DNA of 64,000 nt from DAIQRJ01 sp963708795 (GTDB lineage: Bacteria > Actinomycetota > Actinomycetes > Propionibacteriales > DAIQRJ01): contig CAVPUH010000003.1 of NCBI GenBank assembly GCA_963708795.1, forward strand, positions 62,001 to 126,000, written 5' to 3'. Position 1 is the stretch's first letter. Every line of letters starts with the position of its first letter. The translations under genes were made by a program, and so were the position numbers. Below, piece by piece: positions 26,199-36,013 of the stretch. Under the pieces are notes generated by a model. It did not search any database and was not told the origin of the DNA. It worked only from the letters and a program-made list of their open reading frames with translations.

Positions 26199-27511
26199 GA
26201 CCCCAGTGTCCCAGCCACGGCACCCTGCTCGCCATCGACGACCGTCCCCACCGCCACCTGTCGCTCGGCCTCCGCGGCGTCCGCGGCGATGTCGGAGCGC
26301 GCGAACGAGCCGCACAGCCGGATCCGCTCCACCGCGGCGTACGCATGCGTCCGGGCCTCGGTCAGATCAGCACCGGTCGCCGTCACGGCCAGGACCCGGC
26401 CACCGGCGCTGCGGACGGCTCCGTCGGCGCCCAGCTTCGTCCCCGCGTGGAGCACCACGACCTCGGGCAGCTCCGCCGCGTCGGCCAGTCCGTCGATGAC
26501 ATCCCCGGACCGCGGCGCGTCGGGGTACCCCTCGCTCGCCACGACGACCGTCACCGCCGCACCGTCCCGCCACGAAAGCGTGGGCTGATCAGCGAGGGTC
26601 CCGGTCGCCGCCGCGTACAGCAACGAGCCGAGCGGCGTCTCGAGCAGTTCGAGCAGGGCCTCGGTCTCCGGATCGCCGAATCGCACGTTGAACTCCACAA
26701 CCCGCATTCCCCGCCCGGTGAGGGCGAGACCGACGTACAGCACACCTGCGAAGGGCGTGCCGAGCTGGCCCATACGCGCCAGCGTCGGGTCGACGACGGT
26801 GGCCATGATCTCGTCGGTGAGGTCGGGTGACGCCCACGGCAACGGGGTGTACGCGCCCATGCCGCCGGTGTTGGGACCCTCGTCCCCGTCGTAGGCACGC
26901 TTGAAGTCCTGCGCGGGCAGCAGCGGCACGGCGTGGGTGCCGTCGCAGACGACGAACAACGACACCTCCGGCCCGTCGAGGTACTCCTCGATGACGACCG
27001 GTCCACATGCGGCGGCGTGCGCGATCGCGGCGTCCCGGTCGGGGGTGACGACCACGCCTTTTCCGGCTGCCAGCCCGTCGTCCTTCACCACGTACGGCGG
27101 CCCGAACTCGTCCAATGCGGCGGCGGCCTGCGCGGGATCGTGGGCGACGAACGCCCGTGCGGTCGGGACCCCGGCGGCGGCCATCACGTCCTTGGCGAAC
27201 GCCTTCGACCCCTCCAACCGGGCGGCTTCCCTGCTCGGCCCGAAGCAGGCGATCCCGGCCTCCCGGACGGCGTCGGCGACCCCGGCCACCAGTGGTGCCT
27301 CCGCTCCGACCACGACGAGCTCGGCGCCCACCTCGAGGGCCAGCGCGGCCACCGCCCGGCCGTCGAGCGGATCGACAGCGTGGACCGGCACGTCGGCCGC
27401 CATGCCGGCGTTGCCCGGGGCGGCGTGGACGTCGTGTCCGGCCGGGTCTCGCTGTAGCCCGCGCACGAGGGCGTGCTCACGCGCGCCCGTGCCCAGCACC
27501 AGAATCCTCAC
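26195..27511 (-). CDS. purD: Phosphoribosylamine-glycine ligase
   Basis: This 438-residue GAR synthetase is an ATP-grasp enzyme. It starts VRILVLGTGAREHAL at GTG 27511 (GAGGAG about 9 nt upstream). It contains FAKDVMAAAGVPTA, the ATP-grasp core VKDDGLAAGKGVVV, and the metal/ATP motif VVEFNVRFGDPETE. It catalyses step two of the pathway. It lies 13 nt downstream of purA and overlaps purB by 4 nt. Confidence 0.96.
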   Translation of the reverse strand: MRILVLGTGAREHALVRGLQRDPAGHDVHAAPGNAGMAADVPVHAVDPLDGRAVAALALEVGAELVVVGAEAPLVAGVADAVREAGIACFGPSREAARLEGSKAFAKDVMAAAGVPTARAFVAHDPAQAAAALDEFGPPYVVKDDGLAAGKGVVVTPDRDAAIAHAAACGPVVIEEYLDGPEVSLFVVCDGTHAVPLLPAQDFKRAYDGDEGPNTGGMGAYTPLPWASPDLTDEIMATVVDPTLARMGQLGTPFAGVLYVGLALTGRGMRVVEFNVRFGDPETEALLELLETPLGSLLYAAATGTLADQPTLSWRDGAAVTVVVASEGYPDAPRSGDVIDGLADAAELPEVVVLHAGTKLGADGAVRSAGGRVLAVTATGADLTEARTHAYAAVERIRLCGSFARSDIAADAAEAERQVAVGTVVDGEQGAVAGTLGS

Positions 27512-27524
27512 CGGCGACTGCTCC

Positions 27525-28805
27525 TCAGAACGGCTGCTTCTCGATCGTGGCCTCGCGACCGGCACCCACGCCGATCCCCCAGATCGGGGTGTTCGTCAGC
27601 TCTTCGATGCGGTCGATGTACGTACGTGCCTGCTTGGGCAACTCCTCCAGCGAACGGCATCCGGAGATGTCCTCCCGCCAGCCCTCGAGGTACTCATAGA
27701 CCGGAGTCGCGTGGTGGAACCCGGTCTGGGAGATCGGCATGTCCTCGGTGCGCTCGCCGTCGACGTCGTAGGCGACACACACCGGGATGCGATCCCAGGC
27801 GGACAGGATGTCGAGCTTCGTGAGGAACAGGTCGGTGAAGCCGTTGACCCGCGCCGCCGCCTTGACCACCAGGGCGTCGAACCACCCGCAACGACGGAGC
27901 CGGCCGGTGGTGGTCCCGTACTCGGCGCCGATGGTCCGCAGCTTCTCGCCGTCGGCGTCGAGCAGTTCGGTCGGCATCGGGCCGGAGCCGACCCGGGTGG
28001 TGTACGCCTTGGCGATACCGACGACCCGGTCGATCCGCGTCGGCCCGACGCCGCTCCCGATGCACGCGCCGGCTGCGATCGGGTTCGAGCTCGTGACGTA
28101 GGGATACGTGCCGAAGTCGACGTCGAGATGATGTGCCTGGGCGCCCTCGAACAACACCGTCTTGTCCGCGTCGAGCGCGTCGTTGAGGACGAGAGAGACG
28201 TCGGCGACGTGCGGGCGAACCCGCTCCGCGAAGGCGAGCAGGTGATCGGACAGCTCGTCGGGGTCGATCGCGCGACGGTTGTAGACCTTCACGAGCAGCT
28301 GGTTCTTCTGATCCAGCGACGCCTCGACCTTCTGCCGGAGGATCGAGTCGTCGAAGAGGTCCTGCACGCGGATCCCGAGCCGGTTCACCTTGTCCGCGTA
28401 GGCAGGGCCGACGCCACGGCCGGTGGTGCCGATCTTCGCGTTCCCGAGGAATCGCTCGGTCACCTTGTCGATCTGCACGTGGTAGGCGGTGATCAGGTGC
28501 GCGTTCGCGGAGACGAGCAGCCGGGCGGTGTCGATGCCGCGCTCGGCCAGGGCGTCGATCTCGGTGAAGAGCACGTCGAGGTCGACGACGACGCCGTTGC
28601 CGATGACCGGTACGCAGTTGTCGTTGAGGACGCCGGAGGGCAGGAGGTGAAGGGCGTATCGCTCACCGTCGACGACGATGGTGTGGCCGGCGTTGTTGCC
28701 GCCTGAGTACCGGACGCAGAAGTCGGTGCGATGGCCGAGCAGGTCGGTGGCCTTGCCCTTGCCTTCGTCGCCCCATTGGGCCCCGACGAGCACGATCCCG
28801 GGCAT
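27525..28805 (-). CDS. purA: Adenylosuccinate synthetase
   Basis: This 426-residue enzyme makes adenylosuccinate from IMP and aspartate with GTP. It starts MPGIVLVGAQWGDEGKGKATDLL, the conserved GTP/IMP P-loop, and contains YSGGNNAGHTIV and, toward the end, KLDILSAWDRIPVCVAYD. GGGAG lies about 9 nt before the ATG. It is the first gene of the purA-purD-purB-purC run; the 218 nt upstream hold no recognisable gene. Confidence 0.96.
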   Translation of the reverse strand: MPGIVLVGAQWGDEGKGKATDLLGHRTDFCVRYSGGNNAGHTIVVDGERYALHLLPSGVLNDNCVPVIGNGVVVDLDVLFTEIDALAERGIDTARLLVSANAHLITAYHVQIDKVTERFLGNAKIGTTGRGVGPAYADKVNRLGIRVQDLFDDSILRQKVEASLDQKNQLLVKVYNRRAIDPDELSDHLLAFAERVRPHVADVSLVLNDALDADKTVLFEGAQAHHLDVDFGTYPYVTSSNPIAAGACIGSGVGPTRIDRVVGIAKAYTTRVGSGPMPTELLDADGEKLRTIGAEYGTTTGRLRRCGWFDALVVKAAARVNGFTDLFLTKLDILSAWDRIPVCVAYDVDGERTEDMPISQTGFHHATPVYEYLEGWREDISGCRSLEELPKQARTYIDRIEELTNTPIWGIGVGAGREATIEKQPF

Positions 28806-29023
28806 CTCGCACGCTCCCTCGACGTTGCCATCGGCCGTCCCGGCCCGATCATGGCGATCGGCGCGTCAGGACGCGGTCAACGCAAGAGCCCCGTGCGCGG
28901 ACCAGGTGGTCGACGCGTCGGAGCTCTTACGGCGAGACCCTAACCGAACTGCGCGGCCGGACGGAATCCGCGACCACTGCCGGACGGATCGCGCAGTCGT
29001 CGACGCTCGAGTCGAACGTTCGA

Positions 29024-29443
29024 TCAGCCGAAGCCGAGGATTTCGGCCGCTGTCGGCGAGGAGTCCCGGAGGAAGTCGCTGCAGCGGGTCGCTTCCTCGA
29101 GGTCGTCGATCCGCCCGGCCGCGGTGGTCAGTGCGGCCAGGGCGCGCAGGAATCCGCGGTTCGGTTCGTGCTCCCATGGAACCGGACCGAAGCCCTTCCA
29201 GCCGGACTTCCGCAGCGCGTCGAGGCCTCGGTGGTAACCGGTTCGCGCGAACGCGTACGCAGCGAGGTCGGCATCCGGCTCGTCGCGGGCCAGGGCTTGC
29301 TCGGCCAACGCCGCCCAGGCCAGCGAGGACGACGGGAACTGCCGGGCCGCTGCCTGCGGGTCGGTACCGACGAGGGTGGCGGCCGGGTCGGGCGGCAGCA
29401 GGGTTGCCGGCGGTCCGCCGAGAAGGTTTCGGGATTCGGTCAC
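29024..29443 (-). CDS. DUF3151 family protein
   Basis: This 139-residue protein contains FPSSSLAWAALAEQAL, YAFARTGYHRGLDALRKSGWKGFGPVPWEHEPNRGFLRAL and EATRCSDFLRDSSP, which together match DUF3151. The family is actinobacterial, of unknown function, and often lies between purA and fba, as here. I took the GTG at 29443; the longer frame upstream is Arg-rich shadow sequence. No membrane segment or catalytic motif was recognised. Confidence 0.86.
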   Translation of the reverse strand: MTESRNLLGGPPATLLPPDPAATLVGTDPQAAARQFPSSSLAWAALAEQALARDEPDADLAAYAFARTGYHRGLDALRKSGWKGFGPVPWEHEPNRGFLRALAALTTAAGRIDDLEEATRCSDFLRDSSPTAAEILGFG

Positions 29444-29466
29444 CTGCGCATCCTGCCCTGTCGCCG

Positions 29467-30234
29467 TCAGTGGAACAGCCGCCAGTCCGTGGTGTCGCCG
29501 TCGGCCAGGCTCGCGTCGGCGAACTTCACCGCATGCGGCCGGTTCCAGCCCGAGGTGACGGTGGCGAGTTGCTCGGGCACGCTCGCGAACTGGCCGGTGG
29601 CCACGACCAGCGTGCCGACCAGGCTGACGATGGCCGCGGCCGCCTGGCAGAACGCTCCGACCGTGCCGAGCACGGCCACCGGCGCCAGCACACCGGTCTC
29701 GCTGGCGATCGCTGCGCCGGCGAGGACCGCGAGGAGCTCGAGGACGACCTGCAGGATCGCCAGGTAGACGGTGGCGGTCGCGTCGGCCGACGCCTGCAAC
29801 TGGTCGCGGATCATCCGCGCATCCGCGATCGCAGCGTCTGCCGAGTCGGCCTGTTCCGCCACGGTGCGCAGGTACTCCTCGTACGCCGGGCCGGTCCAAC
29901 CGTCCCGGACGGCCGTCCGGTCGGTCGACACGCGCTCGCCATCAGCCATCGGCACCACGACCTCGAGGTTCCACCGGTCGGCCAACGCCCATGCCGTCAT
30001 CGGGTAGCGGGCGCCGTCGGCGATCGACGTCAGGAACGCCGCGAGCGCATCGACCTGCCGGACGAGCCACCGCGCCGCGCGGCACAGCACCGCGACCTGG
30101 GCCGCGAACACCGCCACCAGCGGGCCCAGTCCGGCGAACCGCACGATCGCGGCCAGCAGCCTTCTGGCGGTGGTGACCACCGCCATGACGGCCCTGCTGA
30201 TCCACCCGACCAGTTGCGACCACCAGGCGTTCAC
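29467..30234 (-). CDS. WXG100-like domain membrane protein
   Basis: This 255-residue protein has hydrophobic N-terminal helices (about 8-58). A helical hairpin with the WXG-type motif DGWTGPAYEEYLRTV (Trp113-Thr-Gly115) follows, then a long helix (120-150) and two hydrophobic helices (about 155-212). The layout resembles type VII secretion-associated proteins of actinobacteria. The GTG start overlaps the stop of the small upstream gene as GTGA. No ESX ATPase is visible in the window, so any secretion machinery would be encoded elsewhere. Confidence 0.7.
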   Translation of the reverse strand: MNAWWSQLVGWISRAVMAVVTTARRLLAAIVRFAGLGPLVAVFAAQVAVLCRAARWLVRQVDALAAFLTSIADGARYPMTAWALADRWNLEVVVPMADGERVSTDRTAVRDGWTGPAYEEYLRTVAEQADSADAAIADARMIRDQLQASADATATVYLAILQVVLELLAVLAGAAIASETGVLAPVAVLGTVGAFCQAAAAIVSLVGTLVVATGQFASVPEQLATVTSGWNRPHAVKFADASLADGDTTDWRLFH

Positions 30235-30561
30235 CAGATCCTCGCGACCGCGTGCCGGTTCTCGCGCTCGTCCCGTGCGTACGCGTCGGCACAGGCGGTG
30301 AGCGTCGTCGAGATGACCTCCGCCGCCACTGCCCCACGGCTGGTGGCGCTCCCGAGCAGCGCCCGCGCCTGCTCGAACGAGGCCTGCATCCGCTGCAGAG
30401 CACCGAGCGTCTGCGGCTCCAGAGCGAGGCCGTCGATCGTGCGGGTCCGTTCCCGAAGTTCGTGGGCCGTCCGCGCTCCAGACGGTCGCGTCCACCCGCA
30501 ACAGGGCGACCCGGACCCGCACGGTCCCGGGCGTCGGCGACCAGTTCGGTGACCCGCTCAT
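30231..30561 (-). CDS. Small EspC/WXG100-like protein (one frameshift)
   Basis: An ATG at 30561 opens MSGSPNWSPTPGTVRVRVALLRVDATVW. One extra base near 30475 then shifts the frame, after which the sequence continues as TAHELRERTRTIDGLALEPQTLGALQRM and ends in AYARDERENRHAVARIW at a stop in 30231-30233. Removing one G gives a continuous, all-helical protein of about 109 residues, like EspC/DUF2580 type VII targets. Both boundaries are 4-bp overlaps (ATGA with the upstream gene, GTGA with the downstream gene), which strongly supports a real gene here despite the break. Confidence 0.66.
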
Positions 30562-31232
30562 CGCGCGATCACCTCCTGACGGTCGCTCGCCGCGTAGGCA
30601 GCCGCGAAGGCCTGGGCCAACGCGGCGGCGACTCGATCGACCGGAGTCGCACGCCACCAGCCCGGGCGGCACGTCACCCGGTTCGGCAGCCCGGAGGCAT
30701 CGATCTCGACCTCCACCTCGCCTCGGCCGCTGCGCCCGGCTGATGCGACGCGCTCGGCACCGACGCCGGGCAGCGCGGCGAGAAGGTGCTCGAGCCGGTC
30801 GAGTCGCGCCGCCACGCCGGCGGGGCGTGGCGTCAGGTCGGCCACGGCCGGCACGGGTCCGACGGCCGGGACCGAACCGGACGCCAGGTCGCGCGCCATC
30901 GCCTCCCACACCTCCTCGCCGGGGAGCAGGTCGTCGTCGGGGAGCAGATCGGCGACGGCCCCGATCCGGTGGCCGACCGCAGCTGCGACGGCGTCGAGCA
31001 CGGCCCTCCCGAACTCCTCAGGGCCGCCGAGGTCACGCCAGCGGCCGCGCGGCTGGACCGCCACGACCCGGCAGTGCGCGTCGAGCCGGACCGTCACGGT
31101 CGATCGATCGTCCGTCCCGTCCACGAGGTCGGGCTCGCCGCCGCTCGGTTCCTGCGACCGGACGACCGCAGCCGCGTCGCGCCATCGCCCGACCGCCTCG
31201 GCGAGGTCCACCCCACCGTCACCCCGCGCCAC
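30558..31232 (-). CDS. Protein with two YbaB/EbfC-like segments
   Basis: The protein has 224 residues. Two separated segments look alike: STVTVRLDAHCRVVAVQPRGRWRDLGGPEEFGRAVLDAVAAAV (44-86) and GEVEVEIDASGLPNRVTCRPGWW through the following helix (171-214). Each has three short strands then a helix, as in the YbaB/EbfC nucleoid-binding fold that is common in actinobacterial ESX-like loci. GAGGG precedes the GTG start. The stop overlaps the EspC-like ATG, making this the first gene of a three-gene coupled operon. Function is inferred from fold resemblance only. Confidence 0.68.
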   Translation of the reverse strand: MARGDGGVDLAEAVGRWRDAAAVVRSQEPSGGEPDLVDGTDDRSTVTVRLDAHCRVVAVQPRGRWRDLGGPEEFGRAVLDAVAAAVGHRIGAVADLLPDDDLLPGEEVWEAMARDLASGSVPAVGPVPAVADLTPRPAGVAARLDRLEHLLAALPGVGAERVASAGRSGRGEVEVEIDASGLPNRVTCRPGWWRATPVDRVAAALAQAFAAAYAASDRQEVIAR

Positions 31233-31397
31233 GTGACCCTCCGCTCCACGTCGTCGACCCGGACGGCCGGCGCCGACCCGAGAACGTCATCACAGCGCAG
31301 CGCACTCGGGTTCCGTCGTGACAGAGACCCGGCTGGGGACGAGAACACGGTTCGGCGTGCTGTGGACCGCAACACGCCGGGCTCGCCGGACAGACGG

Positions 31398-31429
31398 AAC
31401 GGCCGCCACCGTTGCCGGTGACGGCCGTT
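31398..31429 (-). terminator. Stem-loop downstream of fba
   Basis: AACGGCCGCCACCG pairs with CGGTGACGGCCGTT (one mismatch in 14 bp) around a TTGC loop, 20 nt past the fba stop. There is no T-tract, as is common for actinobacterial terminators. Confidence 0.6.
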
Positions 31430-31449
31430 GCCGAAGCGAGGGTCAGTGG

Positions 31450-32475
<1,026 letters not shown>

Positions 32476-32624
32476 GCGGGTCACTCCTTCTCGAACGTCG
32501 ACTCGATGTCGTCGGATTCGTTCAGCTGTCGGTGTCTTCTGTGTTGTGGTGACGCGTCAGCGCAGGGTCCGGGTCGAACGGTCACGAGCCTCGTCGCTCG
32601 ATCCCGGCCGGGACGAGGCGAACC

Positions 32625-33410
32625 CTAGCGCTGCTGCGTGCCGGTGTCCGGGGCGTCCGGGTGGCTGTCCGACGCATGCGGCGGTGACCCTGCCGGCGGC
32701 GACCCCTGCGGCTCGGCGGCCTGATCTCGCACCGACGCCGGCAGTCCGTCGGTGGGCTGGCCCGAGTCCTGCGGTAGTGCGGGCGTGGACGGCGGTGTCG
32801 GCGCCGCCTGCGACTGGGCTCCGCCGGCGAGGCCGGAGAAGTCGATCTTCGGGGGCTGCCGCTCGGTGGCGGCGTCGTCCAGTTCGAAGTAGTCGGCCGG
32901 CGTGAACTTGCCCCAGTTGCCGATGAACGACGACGGGAACGATTCGAGCCGCGTGTTGTAGGCGCGCACGTTCGCGTTGTAGTAGCGCCGGCCGGCGGCG
33001 ATCCGGTCCTCGGTGTCGGACAGCTGCCGCTGCAGTTCGAGGAAGTTCGTGTTCGCCTTGAGGTCGGGGTAGGCCTCGACGCTCACCATCACCGATCTCA
33101 GCGCCTGTGAGATGGCCTGCTCGGTCTCGGCCTTCTCCCCGGCACCCACCGACTGCGGGGCGGCCACCGCGGCCGTGCGCAGCCGGGTGAGCTCGGTCAG
33201 GGTGTTCGACTCGTGTGAGGCGTACCCGCGAACGGTCTCGACGATCTGCGGGATGAGGTCGTAGCGCCGCCGGAGTTCCACGTCGATCTGTCGCCAGGAC
33301 TCCTGGATCACGTTCCGCTGGGCGACGAACTTGTTGTACATCGACGCGACCGAGATGCCGAGGACCAGCAGGACGACGATGACGATCACGATGATGACGA
33401 GCGCTGGCAC
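32625..33410 (-). CDS. LemA family protein
   Basis: This 261-residue protein starts at GTG with AAGGAG 6 nt upstream. One N-terminal transmembrane helix (about 3-24) is followed by the LemA helical bundle: MYNKFVAQRNVIQESWRQIDVELRRRYDLIPQIVETVRGY, then YPDLKANTNFLELQRQL and YNANVRAYNTRLESFPSSFI. A Pro/Ala/Gln-rich tail of about 70 residues is unusual in length. LemA proteins are membrane-anchored with the bundle facing the cytoplasm; their role is poorly defined. It lies divergent from the antiporter gene. Confidence 0.92.
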   Translation of the reverse strand: MPALVIIVIVIVVLLVLGISVASMYNKFVAQRNVIQESWRQIDVELRRRYDLIPQIVETVRGYASHESNTLTELTRLRTAAVAAPQSVGAGEKAETEQAISQALRSVMVSVEAYPDLKANTNFLELQRQLSDTEDRIAAGRRYYNANVRAYNTRLESFPSSFIGNWGKFTPADYFELDDAATERQPPKIDFSGLAGGAQSQAAPTPPSTPALPQDSGQPTDGLPASVRDQAAEPQGSPPAGSPPHASDSHPDAPDTGTQQR

Positions 33411-33530
33411 GGGTGGCTCCTTGGTTTCGTCGAGGTGGCCGTTCGCCACTCTAGCGAGCGACCCGGGACTACGGTGCGTGCTCGTGACCCGCAGCCGGCC
33501 GGCAGTGGCGCACCGCAGCGAAGAGGACCG

Positions 33531-34680
33531 ATGAGTTTCGCGACGCTCGCCGTCATCTCCCTCGTAGCGCTGGCCGGGCCGCTCCTCGCCCTGCCGCGCC
33601 GCTGGCACCTGCCGGTCGTCCTCGGCGAGCTGATCGCCGGGATCGCCCTGGGCCGCACCGGGATCGGCTACCTCGACACGCTCGATCCGACCTTCACGTT
33701 CCTGGCCGACATCGGGTTCGCACTCGTCATGTTCATCGCCGGTTCGCACGTCCCGATACGAGACGTCGCGCTGCGCAGAGCCCTCCCGCACGGCCTCGTG
33801 CGCGCGGCGACGGTCGGTGTCGTCTCGACGATCTTCGGGATCGCGCTCGCCCGGGCGTTCGACACCGGGCATGCGGCCCTGTACGCCGTGCTGATGGCCT
33901 CATCGTCGGCGGCTCTGATCCTCCCGATCATCGACTCCCTCGCGGCTGGGCGGACCCGCCGTTCTCGGGCTGCTGCCGCAGGTGGCCGTCGCCGACGCCG
34001 CCTGCATCATCGCGCTGCCCCTGGTCATCAACCCGGCGCGCGCGGGCCACGCGGCGGTCGGTGTCGGCCTGGTCGTCGCCGCGGGGCTGGTGGTGTTCGT
34101 GTGCCTTCGCGCGGTCGAGTCGAGCGGCGTCCGCAAGCGGTTGCACGACCTCTCCGAATCCCGCCGGTTCGCCCTCGAACTGCGGATCAGCCTGCTCGTG
34201 TTGTTCGCCTTCGCCGCCTTGGCGATCTACGGCGGCGTCTCGATCATGCTGGCCGGCTTCACACTCGGTCTCGCCGTCGCAGCCGTCGGTGCACCCAGAC
34301 GGCTGGCATCGCAGCTGTTCGCGCTGGCGGAAGGATTTCTCGCGCCGCTGTTCTTCGTCTGGCTCGGCGCCTCGCTCAACCTGCGGGAGCTGGGGAGCCG
34401 GCCGTCGTTCATCGTCCTGGGCCTGGCCCTCGGCGTCGGCGCGGCACTCGCCCACGCCGTGACGGTCGCCTTGCGTCAACCGGTGTCGCTCGGCCTGCTG
34501 GCCAGTGCCCAGGTGGGCGTGCCCGTCGCCGCGGCCACGGTCGGCACGCAGTTGCACGTCCTGGCGCCCGGCGAGGCGTCGGCTCTCATCCTCGGTGCCC
34601 TGGTGACGATCGGGGTCGCCGTCGCGGGCGGGGCGTGGGCGGCCAGGTCGGGCCTGGTGACCGGCAAGCAGGGCCGTTGA
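33531..34680 (+). CDS. Cation/proton antiporter, CPA2 type (one frameshift)
   Basis: A Na_H_Exchanger-type protein of about 382 residues with some 11-12 hydrophobic segments. The N-terminal part runs from MSFATLAVISLVALAGPL through VVLGELIAGIALGRTGIGYLD, the typical CPA2 opening. An extra base near 33950 breaks the frame after IIDSLAAG. The second half resumes as GPAVLGLLPQVAVADAACIIA and ends with VGVPVAAATVGTQLHVL and TGKQGR. AGAGGA precedes the ATG. With one base removed the protein is complete, so I do not treat it as a true pseudogene. The transported ion is unknown. Confidence 0.82.
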
Positions 34681-34692
34681 CCCACCGACCCG

Positions 34693-35332
34693 CTAGTCGA
34701 GCGTTTGCTCGAACACGTGCCGGCGGATCCAGGCGTGCATGGCGATCGCGGCCGCTGCGCCGGCGTTGATCGAGCGGGTCGAGCCGAACTGGGCGATCGA
34801 CAGCACCGCCGCGCAGGCGGCCACCGACGCCTCGCTGAGCCCGGGACCTTCCGATCCGAACACGAGGACGCAGTCGCGCGGGAGATCGAACGTCTCGAGG
34901 GAGACCGATCCCTCCACGTTGTCGATGCCGATCATCGCGAGCCGGGCGTCGGCCGGCCCAGGTGGCGAGTTCGGCCGCGCCGTCGTGGTGCCGGATGTGC
35001 TGGTAGCGGTCGGTCACCATCGCTCCGCGCCGATTCCAGCGACGGCGCCCGACCACGTGGACCTCCGCCGCCCCGAACGCGTTCGCGGAGCGGACGACCG
35101 AGCCGATGTTGAAATCGTGGCCGAAGTTCTCGATGGCCACGTGGAACGGGTGCCGGCGGGTGTCGAGGTCGGCGACGATCGCCTCGCGGCGCCAGTAGCG
35201 GTAGTGGTCGAGGACGTTGCGCCGGTCACCGTCGGCGAGCAGGTCCGGGTCGAGGCGAGGATCGCTGGGCCAGGTCCCGGGCCACGGCCCGACGCCGACA
35301 GTCGGCTCCGGTGGTTCGGCGGGTGGGGTCAC
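34693..35332 (-). CDS. TrmH/SpoU-type RNA methyltransferase (one frameshift)
   Basis: A SPOUT methyltransferase of about 212 residues. The N-terminal piece contains IENFGHDFNIGSVVRSANAFGAAEVHVVGRRRWNRRGA, the SpoU motif 1 region. The C-terminal piece, in another frame, has VLVFGSEGPGLSEA (motif 2) and IAQFGSTRSINAGAAAAIAMHAW (motif 3), which forms the knotted SAM site. An extra C near 34950 separates them. It likely 2'-O-methylates tRNA or rRNA ribose. The GTG start is divergent from dedA with only 19 nt between. Confidence 0.85.
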
Positions 35333-35338
35333 GCTCGG

Positions 35339-35344
35339 TACCCT
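35339..35344 (+). promoter_or_regulatory. -10 box TACCCT for leaderless dedA
   Basis: TACCCT ends 7 nt before GTG 35352, supporting this start over longer upstream frames. Confidence 0.5.
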
Positions 35345-35351
35345 CCCTCAG

Positions 35352-36008
35352 GTGTCGACCATCCTCGCCCTCGGCCCGTCGTGGATCGACCCCGACACGA
35401 TCCTCACGACCCTCGGGCCGTGGGCGTTGTGGGGCGCGATGGGCATCATCTTCGCCGAGTGCGGGCTCCTGATCGGCTTCTTCATGCCCGGCGACTCGCT
35501 GCTCTTCATCGTCGGCATGTTCGTGGCCCGCGACACCATCCCTCAGCCGCTGGCAGTCGCGTGCGTGGGGCTCGTGATCGCCGCCGTGACCGGGAACCTG
35601 GTCGGCTACTGGATCGGCCGCAAGGCCGGGCCATCGATCTTCCGGCGACCGGACTCACGGCTGTTCAAACAGACCTACGTCGACAAGACCCACGAGTTCT
35701 TCGACCGCCACGGCTCGCGCGCCATCGTGCTGGCCCGGTTCGTGCCGATCGTGCGCACGTTCATCACTGTGACCGCCGGTGTCGCCCGGATGCCGTTCGC
35801 ACGCTATGCGGTCTACTCCTCGATCGGGGGGGTCCTCTGGGCCGCCGGGGTCACGATCCTCGGCTACTACCTCGGCCAGATCGCCTTCATCCGCGACCAC
35901 GTGGAGATCATCCTGCTGATCGTGGTGTTGATCTCGGTCATCCCGATGGGCTTCGAGTTCCTCCGGGTACGACGCCACGGCAAAGTCTCGCCGCCCGCGG
36001 CAGACTGA
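35352..36008 (+). CDS. DedA family membrane protein
   Basis: This 218-residue protein has the DedA (SNARE-associated) pattern: FAECGLLIGFFMPGDSLLFIVGMF, GNLVGYWIGRKAG, FFDRHGSRAIVLARFVPIVRTFITVTAGVARM with the conserved Arg residues, and a C-terminal pair of helices. DedA proteins act as lipid flippases or transporters that support membrane homeostasis. The GTG start follows a leaderless-type -10 box. The next gene begins 5 nt after the stop. Confidence 0.92.
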   Translation: MSTILALGPSWIDPDTILTTLGPWALWGAMGIIFAECGLLIGFFMPGDSLLFIVGMFVARDTIPQPLAVACVGLVIAAVTGNLVGYWIGRKAGPSIFRRPDSRLFKQTYVDKTHEFFDRHGSRAIVLARFVPIVRTFITVTAGVARMPFARYAVYSSIGGVLWAAGVTILGYYLGQIAFIRDHVEIILLIVVLISVIPMGFEFLRVRRHGKVSPPAAD

Positions 36009-36013
36009 GCATC

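Noticed and set aside
29024..29899. Longer 291-codon start for the DUF3151 gene
   Set aside because: The extra 152 residues are Arg-rich shadow of the neighbouring membrane-protein gene; similarity to DUF3151 begins at GTG 29443.
29467..30909. A 480-codon version of the WXG100-like gene
   Set aside because: The first 225 codons run antisense-like through the YbaB-like and EspC-like genes; the GTGA overlap at 30231-30234 marks the true start.
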